Source: Brassica napus (taxonomy: Eukaryota > Streptophyta > Magnoliopsida > Brassicales > Brassicaceae). Taken from it: a stretch of DNA of 64,000 nt. The translations under genes were made by a program, and so were the position numbers. Below, piece by piece: positions 12,113 through 23,390 of the stretch; the first letter of the stretch is position 1, and the number at the start of each line of letters is the position of its first letter. The stretch covers positions 31,068,770 to 31,132,769 of the forward strand of contig NC_063452.1 in assembly GCF_020379485.1 (NCBI RefSeq), written 5' to 3'. The notes under the pieces were generated by a model. The model saw only the letters and a program-made list of their open reading frames with translations, searched no databases and was not told the origin of the DNA.

Positions 12113-13223
12113 ATGAATCCTGAGCCGCTTTCGTTTCTGTCCTCGCTCGTGGGTGGTCGTGCAAGGCCGAGTCTTCCTTTCACTGATCCTTTCTCATCCC
12201 CCGTTCCATCTTTGGGGAATGTTCTGGAGGCTGATAGTGAAGCGGTTCCGATGGCGCCTCTGAGAAGGCTTCGTTCCTGTTTCTTTGATGACGGTTCCCG
12301 TTCTGAGGTCCGAGAGCGGGATCTGGCTAACATAAGGAGGAAGTACTTGATTCATCCTTCAGTGGGGATGAGGAGTCCAACCGAGTTCGAACACGCTCCG
12401 GATGGCGGAGCGGGTGAGGTGGCTGTCTATGAAGCGTACCTGGAAGCAGGCTTCCGGGGTGCAATTCCTTCTCTTATAGGCGAAGTGTCATCCTTCTTCG
12501 GTTTCAGTCCTTCTCAACTTACTCCCCTAACCTGGAGGACTTTAATGGCCCTCCAAGTACTCGGAGAACTCCATGGATTTTCCATCGGGGTGCATGAGAT
12601 ATTATACTCTTATTACTTTGCTCCTTTGGCAAACAAAGATGGGTTCTACCATCTTCGATCTCGTGATGGCGCCCCTTTGGTCGAGGAACCTTTGAGGGGG
12701 TGTCAGAGGGAATCGTCCCTTCGGGGATGGTTGGAACAATCGGTATGTGTTCGTGAAGATTCCTGAGCCGGTGGGTTACCCTACGTCTTGGCGTACCGTG
12801 GGTGAGATTTTCTTCTGAGTTTTGAATTTTACCAACCTTTTGGGGACCTGATCCTGACATTCTAGCTCTTGCTTTGTCAGATGTATCTCGCCCGGTTTCC
12901 TTTGCTGGAGAAACGGTGGCGAAGCTCGTAATGGGAATTCCCCGGCGATTCCGCTGGGTGACCTTCCTGGTAAGCATGGAGGCCCTGCGTCATAGCCGCG
13001 TTTGGGGTAAGCCTTTCTTCTCCAACTGATAGGACTCTGTCTTATTTTGTTTCTCATGTATGTATACACTTTTTGCTTTAGGGAACGCGGTGAGGTCTCC
13101 GGTATCGGTTATTTATGACGAGTATCAGAAGGTTAAAACGTGGAAGCGGCGTCTTTCTTATATTCCTCCACCAAGACTAGCAAGGGACGCTTTATCGGCT
13201 GGGGGTCTGTCTTCTATCTCGTA
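12113..13223 (+). pseudogene. Antisense spliced ORF of the Tat element (Transposase_28-like)
   Basis: The frame opens with MNPEPLSFLSS at 12113 and reads through AVYEAYLEAGFRGAIPSL, FFGFSPSQLTPLTWRTL and GFYHLRSRDGAPLV. This resembles the family called putative gypsy-type transposon (Transposase_28), known from Tat elements; its function is unknown. A one-base shift in a G run at about 12696-12700 breaks the frame; in the next frame it continues GWNNRYVFVKIPEP. Splice signals give three exons: 12113-12801, 12881-13006 and 13082-13223 (introns GTGAGA...TCAG and GTAAGC...TTAG). Exons 2 and 3 join in phase and end at TAA after GGLSSIS. It runs opposite to the retroelement's own genes. Apart from the one frameshift the exon structure is well preserved. 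Confidence 0.7.
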
Positions 13224-13819
13224 AACAAGCGTTGATATTATGCCTAACCGGGACCTTCTGGTAGATGCCCATCGGAGATTGACTAGCGAGGCCCTCCTTC
13301 TCTGTGGCCAGGTGCAAGATATGATGGCTTATCGGGACCTTCTCATTTAGCAAGTGAGAGCTTCGGCTAGGTGGGAGCTGATGAGGGAGTGGCTGGAGAA
13401 GCGCGTAGATCATTGGAATCCAGAAGAAGAGTATCGTCGTCACCTGTTCTTATCTGGAGGTTTTGGCCGCCAATCGGAGAATCTCTCCCAGGCTGCAACC
13501 CCGAGATCTGTTATAGGGTCGCGATTCTCGGAGGGACCCTCTTTTTGATTTATCTTTTGAGACTTTGGTTTTTGTCGCTTTCTTATGAATAAAGGCTCTT
13601 TGTAGTCCGCTCCTTGACTTTATGAATGATGCTTCGTTTTTTACCGTTTTACTCCTTGCTGTTACTTTGCTCCTATATGCTTTTTCGGAAAATATTGTTT
13701 TTCGCATGTTTTTTGATCGAAGTGGGACTTTGGAGTCTACGATCACTCTTTTCGTAAATTTGAATGATAGGATCTGGGGATCATTGGAGAGGGAGGCGCG
13801 AGGGCTCCTCTTGGATCCT
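13224..13819. other. Tat element, non-coding spacer
   Basis: Short open stretches exist on both strands, but none shows a protein motif or splice-consistent structure. I see nothing assignable here. Confidence 0.4.
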
Positions 13820-14880
13820 TAGATTGCATCTTGGGACCCGGACGTCCCCGTCAGACCACGAGGTCTTTTATCTGGGACCCGGAGGTCCCTTCTCTAGGTC
13901 CTGGGACCGAGCCTGGGGCCCGGGGGCGATGTAGGATTCCAGAGATTCTTTAGTTGGATCCGGAGATCGTGGTTGGAACCCGGAGGTTTCTGTGGTTTTG
14001 ATTGGACCCTGAGGTCGCATAAGAGTGCATGGTTGTTCCTTAGATCCGGAGATCGTATCGGGACCCTGGTGCACCAGGACCCTGAGGTCGTGTGGGAACC
14101 CGGAGGTCCTTTAGGGATGTAATGACCCCGATGCGCCCTAGGCTGCACGGGGGTTCTATCCTTTTTGCTAGAATCGAATAAGGCCTTTGAGGCCGTGTTG
14201 GAACCCGGAGGTTTGGATCCGGAGATCGTTGTTTGGAACCCGGAGGTTCTTTGAAGTTGTAATGACCCCGATGCGCCCTAAGCTGCACAGAGGTTCTACC
14301 TTCTTTCGGAACCCTGAGGCCGTATAGGAACCCGGAGGTTCTTCCTTAGACCATGAGATCTCTGATTGGAACCCAGAGGCTATAGGGGAACCCGGAGGTT
14401 CTTCCTTAGATTTTACACGTAGGACTCAGACTCGTTTGGGGAACCTTAGTTTTCCTCTTTATATTGAGGGCTCGCATAAAGACCCGGAGTTCCTTGGGAA
14501 CCCGAAATGTTTTTTTTCGCAGGGACCGTACTTCATCTTCCTAGGCAAGACTACTACCGGTACCTGTTTGAATTTCGCATTCTGCCGCTCGGAAGTTGGC
14601 CACTATCGAGTTCCTATGATGTATTCTACTTCTGCAGGAAGTCACTGACAAGCTTAAAGGGTGCTGGTGTAGGTGTTGTGACCCAAGTGTCAAGCTTACG
14701 CTGCTTTCCACGTCTGGAGAAGCAAGATATATATTGCTCCCTGTGTTTCACAGTACTTTTGCAATGAGTATATACCATGTGTTCCCTGTATCTTGTAGCT
14801 CGTAGCGTTTTAATACATGTACTTTTCACATTGGTACTCTAGGGACCCCGATGCGCCTTAGGCTGCACAGGGGTTTTAGG
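13820..14880. repeat. Degenerate GGAACCCGGAGGTT minisatellite in the Tat 3' region
   Basis: Words of the type GGGACCCGGAGGTCC and GGAACCCGGAGGTTCTT recur about every 20-60 bp from 13830 to 14410. A second unit, GACCCCGATGCGCCCTA followed by GCTGCAC, occurs near 14125, 14257 and 14845. The array has no coding role that I can see. Open frames across it are a by-product of the repeat composition. Confidence 0.65.
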
Positions 14881-15186
14881 TAGTTCTGACAGCATACTCA
14901 GGCTTGCGCATACCCATTCCTGCTTTATGTCTCATACTCGTTTTGATTCTTTGTGGGCGTGCCACTGTGGTTGTGCCACTTTTGTGAGGGTTGGCCAGGA
15001 TCGGAGGTCTCTGGAGACCTGATCCAGCTCGTATGCCCCTTTAAGTATAATGATTTCCCCTCTACTTTTATAGTCGGAACTATTATATATAAGCTTTGTC
15101 CGGAGACGTTTAGCATACATAGGAGTCAGAAATCAAAATGCTTAAATAGTATATAGTAGTATAGAAATCATGGTCCAGAGACCGTA

Positions 15187-16404
15187 TTAAAAATGACAAG
15201 CTTTGAAGGGAAGGGCATTCCAGCAGTTAGGTTGTATTTTACCTTTGCTATCTTGCAGCCTGTAGGCGCATGCTCTCCGCACCTCGATGACCTTATAGGG
15301 TCCTTCCCACCCTGGGGTGAGTTTCCCCGTTGTTTTTTCTGGTCGTCGTAGAACCCAGTCCCCTTGCTGGAAGGTTCTAGTTCTGACTTTCTTGTTGTAC
15401 TTCCTGGCGACGTCTTGCTGGTAGGACCAGTTTCTTAGTCGAGCGGCCTCTCTTTTTTCATCGAGCAGGTCGAGGCTTAGCGCCATTAGCTCGTTGTTTT
15501 GCTCCTGAGAGGTAGATCCGGAGACCGTTGTTCTTACGTGCATCTCTATAGGTACAATGGCCTCAGAGCCGTAGACTAGCGAGTAGGGGGTTTCCCCTGT
15601 TGCTGTTTTTGGAGTGGTCCGGTAGGCCCAGAGGACTCCGTGTAGTTATTCCGCCCACTTCCCGTGAGAGCCCTCCAATCGCTTTTTGAGCATGTTGACC
15701 ACTATTTTGTTTGTGGACTCAGCTTGTCCGTTAGACTGGGGGTGTCGGGGTGTGGCGAAAGTTAGTTTTTTGCCCCAGTCCTTGCAGAACTCCTTGAAGT
15801 TGTGACTTGTGAACTGGGGTTCATTGTCGGTGACGATCTCGTGAGGGACCCCGAAGCGAGTGATTACGTAGGTCCACAGGAACTTGCGGATCTGGAGATC
15901 TGTTATGCGGCTAAGCGCTTCTGCTTCGACCCACTTGGAGAAGTAGTCAGTGACTATCAGAAGGAAGACCTTCTGCCCCGGCGCCATAGGGAATTTCCCT
16001 ACTATATCCATGCCCCACTTTCTGAAGGGCCATGGTGAGCTTATGGACTTGAGGTTCTCCGGGGGGAGCTTGGAGACTAGAGCGTGCCTTTGGCATTGGT
16101 CGCAGTGCTTGGCTTGTCTGTTGGCGTCGGCGGCCATCGTGGGCCAGTAGTAACCAGCCCTTCTGGCTCTGAGCACCAGACTTCTGCCGCTAGAGTGGGA
16201 TCCACAGTCTCCTTCGTGTAGTTCTACAAGGATTCTAGCGGCTTCCTGGGGTGTGACACACATTAGGTACGGGCCAGAGAAGGACCTCCGGTATAGCTTC
16301 TCCTGGGAGATACAGTACCTCGCGGCTTGCTTCTTGATCTTTCTGGTTTCGCTACGGTCTTCCGGGAGGGTGTCGGCCTCCAGGTACCGAATCAGGGGGG
16401 TCAT
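15187..16404 (-). pseudogene. Integrase of the Tat element, interrupted
   Basis: The N-terminal zinc-binding part includes CDQCQRHA. The catalytic core shows all three acidic residues in context: KWGMDIVGKFP, EIVTDNEPQF and PQSNGQAESTNK. A stop after HGKWAE near 15646 separates the core from the C-terminal part (15187-15543), which has QGDWVLRRP and GWEGPYKVIEV, the usual end of gypsy integrases. No chromodomain follows, as expected outside the chromoviruses. The enzyme inserts the cDNA into the genome; the internal stop makes this copy defective. Confidence 0.8.
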
Positions 16405-16470
16405 CTAAGTTCTTCATTCTTCGACAGCTGAGACCTCCTCTGATGGGGGTTCCTCCATGGTAGCTGGCCA

Positions 16471-16895
16471 TTAAAGCACGAGCAAGGGGATACTCATCTG
16501 GCTATTCGTTTCGAGGGCAGACCCTAGATTGGCCAGGGCATAGGCTTGTGAGTTCTGTTCCCGGAGGATTTGAGTGAGTTTCCAGCTCTTGAACTTCTTG
16601 ATTAGTCGTTGAGTGACCGCCAGATACTGGATCATGCTGTCGTATTTTGCTTGATATTCCCCTTGTACATGGTTAATTATCAGTTGGGAGTCACTGAAGA
16701 CCTGGATATTCTCTGCCCCCATTTGGTGACCAAGATTTAGGCCCGCGATTAGGGCCTCATACTCGCTTTCGTTGTTGGTTTCTTTGAAGTTGCATCTCAC
16801 GGCCCTTGAGGTTGTATTCCCCGTTGGCGAGGTAAGCACTATCCCTACTCCAGTTCCTCTGACGTTGCTGGATCCGTCAACGTGTAGGATCCATT
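16471..16895 (-). pseudogene. RNase H domain of the Tat element
   Basis: Minus-strand translation gives HVDGSSN near 16870-16890 (first catalytic Asp), NNESEYEALIAG (Glu) and VFSDSQLI (second Asp), followed by REQNSQAYALANL. This is the extra plant-type RNase H arrangement seen in Tat pol between reverse transcriptase and integrase. It would remove RNA from the RNA-DNA hybrid. The stretch is open but not joined in frame to the flanking domains. Confidence 0.7.
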
Positions 16896-17226
16896 CTCCT
16901 TCTTCCTTAATCTAGCCTTGGAGGCGTATCTCCTGCTCCAAAGCGGGGAGCAAAGCAGGGGAGAATTAAGCCACGAAGTCTGCTAGGACCTGTGACATTA
17001 TAGTCGTGGTGGGTCGAAATATTATGTCGTACTCCCCCAGTTCCACGGCCCATTTGGCTAAGCGTCCGGAGACTTCGGGTTTGTGGAGGACCAACTTTAC
17101 AGGGAAGGAGGTGACAACTTCAATTGGATGAGCCTGGAAGTAGAGTAGGAGCTTGCAAGCGGTGACTATCAGGGTTAAGGCAAGCTTTTCGAGGTGGCTG
17201 TAGCGGGTCTCCGCATCCAGGAGAGC

Positions 17227-18402
17227 CTATCTTACATAGTAGATTGGTAGCTGCATGTTCCCCTCCTCACGAACAAAGACGGCGCTCACGGCGTGTTCGG
17301 AGACTGCTAGATATAGCAGCAGGACTTCACTGAGTAGTGGCTTGGACAGGAGAGGAGGAGTGGTAAGATACGATTTCAGTTCTTGGAGGGCGGATTCGCA
17401 TTCTCCCGTCCACTGGAAATCCTTCGGATTCTTGAGAGTTCCAAAAAAAGCGTGAGATTTGTCGGAGAGTCTGGAGATGAATCTGCTCAAGGCTGCCATC
17501 CTTCCTGTTAGCTTTTGAACCTCCTTGACGTTCTTCGGGGAAGGGATCGAGTGGATGGCCCTAATTTGCTCCGGGTTGGCCTTGATGCTCCGGTGGATTA
17601 CGATGTACCCGAGGAACTTGCCAGAGCTAACCCCGAATGAACATTTAGCCGGGTTGAGCTTCATGTTATATTTCCAGAGGGTGGAGAAGGCTTGCTGCAG
17701 GTGAGATATGTGGTCTTCCGCTTCTAGGGATTTAACCAGCATGTCGTCGATGTAGACCTCCATGGTTCTCCCGATTTGGTCCGCGAACACCATGTTCACC
17801 AGCCGCTGATAGGTCGACCCCGCGTTCTTTAGGCCGAAGGGCATAACTTTAGATCCCTCTGGACGTCATGAAGGACGTTTTCTCCTGGTCATCCGGATGA
17901 ATGAGTATCTGGTTATAGCCGGATAATGTGTCCATGAAGCTCATCAGCCGATGCCCCGCGGTGGCGTCCACCAGCTTGTCGATATGAGGTAGCGGGAAGG
18001 GGTCCTTTGGACAGGATTTATTGAGGTCCGTGAAGTCAATGCAGACTCTCCACTTCCGTTCTTTTTCTTGACCAAGACAAAGTTGTCTAGCCACTCTGGA
18101 TACTGCACCTCACGAATGAACCCCGCGCCAAGCAGGCTCTTGACTTCATCGTTGATGATCGCATCTCTCTCATGAGCAAACTTCCGTCTCTTTTGTCTGA
18201 CGGGTTGGTGTAGGGGATCCACCTGCAGCTTATGCATGATGATCTTCGAATCGATCCCAAGCATGTCTGCGTGGGACCAAGCGAAGCAATCAGAGTTAGA
18301 CCTGAGGAAGTCTATCAGTCTTCTTCTCAACCCTTCGGTTAGCTTGGAGCCGATCTTGAGATGCCGGGTCTGATCTCCTTCGGTTAATGGCACCTCATCC
18401 AT
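17227..18402 (-). pseudogene. Reverse transcriptase of the Tat element, frameshifted
   Basis: The conserved blocks are spread over three overlapping open stretches. FIREVQYPEWLDNFVLVKKK comes first, then WRVCIDFTDLNKSCPKDPFP, SFMDTLSGYNQI and MPFGLKNAGSTYQRLVN. The catalytic YIDDMLVKS follows, then KCSFGVSSGKFLGYIV. At least two frame changes (near 18060-18090 and 17845) and a stop break it. The domain order and the catalytic YIDD are clear, so the family call is firm although the copy is dead. Confidence 0.85.
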
Positions 18403-18549
18403 TTCTTCTACCTCCAGTTCCTCGGTGTGATGAGCCGGAGGTTTGCTCTGTAATTGCTATAAGACGTTGGTCTTTCCTTTCAGAGTCGTCTGATAGTAGG
18501 CGCGGGAATAATCTTGATCCCATGTGATCACCTTTATGCCCCAGGGCAT

Positions 18550-18905
18550 AGGGAACTTCACCATTTGGTTCCCTGGCCGTCCTAAGATCATATTGTAGGA
18601 CGAATCGCAATCAACCACGAGGAATTTGGTTGAAATGTTGACTCCTTCGGCGTATACGGGGAGGGTTATCTCCCAGCGGTTTGCTTGACTTCCCCACTGA
18701 AACCTATAAGGGGGTTTACCCTACGGGTTAGAGCGCCTTCCTCCAGCCCCAGGTCCTTGTATGCGGCCTGGAAGATGATGTTGCCTGAGCTTCCATTATC
18801 TACCAGTATCCTTTTTACCAGGTAGTTCGCTACAGTGAGCGAGATAACCAGGGCATCGTGGTGAGGAGTGAGGACTTTCTCCTGCTCCTTGGCCGTGAAA
18901 CTTAT
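18550..18905 (-). pseudogene. Aspartic protease of the Tat element
   Basis: Minus-strand translation shows ILVDNGSSGNIIF at about 18785-18808, a DNGSS variant of the retropepsin active site common in Tat elements. [17 protein letters not shown] follows at about 18570-18620. The second block is the usual hydrophobic-hydrophobic-Gly-Arg. A shifted frame at 18395-18610 shows a break just downstream. The protease would mature the Gag-Pol polyprotein. Confidence 0.7.
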
Positions 18906-19208
18906 TTAATCCGTCCCTAGGAGCAGGCGTTTTGGCTTGGCAGCCTCTAGGCCGTGCTTGGCGTTCCAGGTGCTTTTCTTTGCGGCTGCATGGCTTATGC
19001 CGCTGACTTCCGAACAGCCCTGGATGACATGGATCACTCGGTCTTTTCGCGGTGGCGAGACGGGAGCAGCTTCAGTGGGCTTACCCGTTGTCTCCTTGCT
19101 TAGATGGCTCTTGGCCTTCTCGGAAAAGAACTCCCTGAGGTGCCTTTTCCTAAGCAGCTCGTTCACCTCGATCTTTAGTGCGACGCAGTCCTCTGTTTGT
19201 GACCGTGG
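18906..19208 (-). pseudogene. Gag tail of the Tat element beyond the hAT insertion
   Basis: The frame reads TEDCVALKIEVNELLRK immediately after the hAT-like insertion, then a Lys- and Pro-rich linker towards the protease (VIHVIQGCSEVSG). TEDC is the last part of the variant zinc-binding motif of Tat Gag proteins. The open stretch extends into the inserted element to 19391, which is an artefact of the insertion. Confidence 0.55.
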
Positions 19209-20036
19209 TAGGGCTGGGCAAATAAACCGAACCTGAAAATCCGAACCGAACCCGATCCGATAAAAATGAATCTGAACCGATCCGAACCCGACATAAATAC
19301 CGAATGGATCCTGTTTTTTGGTATTTTGGGTTATGGGTATTATCCGAACCAAACCCGGACCTAAATGGATATCCGATAGAACCCGAAACATTTAAAATCA
19401 CAAAAAGAACTTCTACCAAATATGATCTTAATTCTTAATATGTATCCAAAATACTTTAAGATATTATTGAACTTCTAAAATAATTATCTGTTACACGAAG
19501 GTTGATGGTGGAATGTGGCGGTTATGTTGAAGCCTGAAGTTTTTAGATTTTGGTTTTGTTTTCATTGCATAATGTTTCTCATTTCATGAGAACTTAGGTT
19601 TTGTTTTATGATTTTATTTATCTGGTTTTTTTTCTATCACTAACTATGTTTATCTTTCGCTTGATTTTGAATGATCACGTTTGATGTTTTTTCTTATTTT
19701 TGAATCGATTTTAGTTATGTTTTGGCTATTAAACTATGTACAAATCATGTATTTTAAATCCGAAGAACCGATTTCATTTATGTTTTAGTTACAAAATAGG
19801 TTCAAATTAGGTATTTTTAAACCGAAGAACCGATTGGGAGTCGAACCCGAAAGTACAATGGGTTATACCGGTTTTTTGAAGATTTACTAACCCCTATCCG
19901 AACCCGATAGCACCCGAACCGGTCCCGAACCGAACTTTTATATAACCCGAATGGGGTTGATTTTGATAAACCCGAAAAACCAAAACCCGAATGGATAAAA
20001 CCGAAACCCGATTAGGACCCCGAATGCCCATGCCTA
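19209..20036. mobile_element. Non-autonomous hAT-like element inside Tat gag, 828 bp
   Basis: The ends are TAGGGCTGGGCA on the left and, read inward from the right, TAGGCATGGGCA. A perfect 8-bp duplication GACCGTGG flanks it (19201-19208 and 20037-20044). Both subterminal regions are packed with CCGAACC/ACCCGAA words. It has no coding capacity. The 8-bp TSD and TA-ended termini support the hAT superfamily. It interrupts the zinc-binding motif of the Tat Gag. Confidence 0.8.
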
Positions 20037-20061
20037 GACCGTGGTCTCTGTGGAAGTCGCA

Positions 20062-20441
20062 CTAGAAGCCAGGATTTCGGAAAGAGTCGGGGGCTTTCAT
20101 CTTCTGAGGCCACTTGACCTGCTGGCCCATCTGCCTCAGAACATTGATAAGCTCCGGCCTTGAGACGGAGAGGTGAGAGATGTCTGGCCACGTGGACACT
20201 GCCATCCCTTCTGCCTTCTCGATTGGCCGGTTCTGGTACCTTCCCCGGTTTCGATTCCCGGAGTCCCTAGCTGGTCTTTGAGAGGGTTTCTCGTCTCGCT
20301 CGGTTCGGTCTGGTCTGATCGTCTTAGGATCTTGCTTTTGTTGCGCCTTGGCACGGCTGGCGACGTCTTCCTCCCATTTGACCTGCGCCCAGGCTCGAGA
20401 TAGGACGTCTTCCATGGTTTTGCACTGGTATTTGGTCAGCT
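20062..20441 (-). pseudogene. Gag middle part of the Tat element
   Basis: This open stretch carries YQCKTMEDVLSRAWAQVKWE and a basic, Arg/Gln-rich region (RNRGRYQNRP). It ends at a stop just before CDFHRDHGH, the start of the Gag zinc-binding motif. It is the direct continuation of the Gag stretch at 27390-27935, separated by the 6.9-kb insertion at 20442-27389. Confidence 0.7.
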
Positions 20442-21860
<1,419 letters not shown>

Positions 21861-23390
21861 ACTCCCCCAAACTTATTCTTTTACTTGTCCTCAAGTGAAC
21901 TTTCTAGAACTCATAGGGAGAGAGGTTTGAAGGTGGGAGCTCATAGCCAAAAGAAACACACAAAGCACTCAAATCAACATTAAAATTCAGCATTAGTACA
22001 CCCTCTCTTATTATACTCTAGCTTCTCTAGGCCTATCTGAACTCTTTTCATCCCTACACTCATCATCATGCATTCACACATGCAAATCAGCCAACTCTCA
22101 AGTTCATTAAGCATAGCATCAAGTGAATTCTTGCAAATGGTCAATTGGTCCAAATCATTTGGTTGAGTAAGGGAAGGCTTTTATTCAAGTGATTCAAGAG
22201 GTTCAAAACATATGATCTTTAAGGTGGTTTACTCTCGAAACAAGTAGACTTGATATTGCACATAATATATCTAAGAAAGGGATCAACTCATGCATACAAT
22301 GCTCAATCTCCATTGTTCTACCCTTTTCCCAAACATACAATTACACAATCATTCCCAAATGTCAAACCCAACTCACATCTCTCACCAAAAGATCCTAAGA
22401 ACATTAACTCCTTCTCTTTGAAATCTACAAGGGATTTTTCACAACCTCAAAACATTACTTAGCTCCTAACAACTTTGCTAGCCCCCTTTTTCTTTCTTTT
22501 TCTTTTCTTTTCATATTTTATTTCTTTTTTTTTTTTTTTTTTTTTAAGATGGGGGCCAAGACTTTTCATAACTTGAGCTAGAGGTTTTTCTACTTATCCC
22601 AATAAGACAATTCACTTAAACACAAAGAGTCATTTCTTTTCCTTTTTCATTGCTCCCAAATCATAATCACAACTCTCACCCCCCACCTATAGCTAGACAA
22701 TAGAGTGCCCAATCTAGCAAGAATGAAGATCAAGCATTGTCGTTCCCGATACTCTCAACATTATGCACATGTAAGACTTTCCGAAGAAGGCCTCACTCAT
22801 CAAACAATGAAAGCTTAAAAGAAGGGAAAGGTTTTGGGAGTGGTCTACCACTAGAGTTTGTCAAAATAAGATTGGCATACAGGATGTGACAACTCAAGTG
22901 TGTATAGCCATGACTCAGTACACAAGGGACCATGAGCAAGAAGCATTAAGTTTGTTCAGTTCAAATAAGGTTGTAGTTGGCTTCAAAGACTGAGTTTTAG
23001 CAATCAAAAAGTTTCAGGAAGAGTCTTCAAGGCTCGAAGCATACAAGTGTTTTTGAGAGGTGCATAAGCTACTCAGGTGCAAACTAATGTTCTTTACAAG
23101 GCATTTCAAATCATTGCTCTCAATGCAAGTAAATGCAACCTATATGCTCTAGTCTCCTAGAAATGCAAATGATGCAAACTAAATGAATTTTTTTTTTATG
23201 CAAATATATATGTATAATGCAATGCATGAGACTCAAAATCATCAAAGCAAACGTGATCAAATACTTGGTACCTCCCCCAAACTTAAATGACACAGTCTCT
23301 GTGTTGTCAAGGAGAGAGAGATACCCAAAAAGAGAAAACTAATATGCAAAAACGAAATGGTATATACAAGGGAAAGTAGTGGGTTACCTT
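21861..23390 (-). other. 3' untranslated region of the nested Gag-Pro element
   Basis: There is no coding region. It includes a T-rich run at about 22490-22546. This is a long non-coding tail between the Gag-Pro stop and the polypurine tract. Confidence 0.6.

Noticed and set aside
12519..13069. Minus-strand ORFs of 152 and 97 codons
   Set aside because: They are shadows of the antisense three-exon gene on the plus strand, which has recognisable motifs and splice sites.
13868..14288. Three overlapping minus ORFs with Pro/Gly/Ser-rich repeats
   Set aside because: They are produced by the GGAACCCGGAGGTT minisatellite, which is open in several frames; no protein family is evident.
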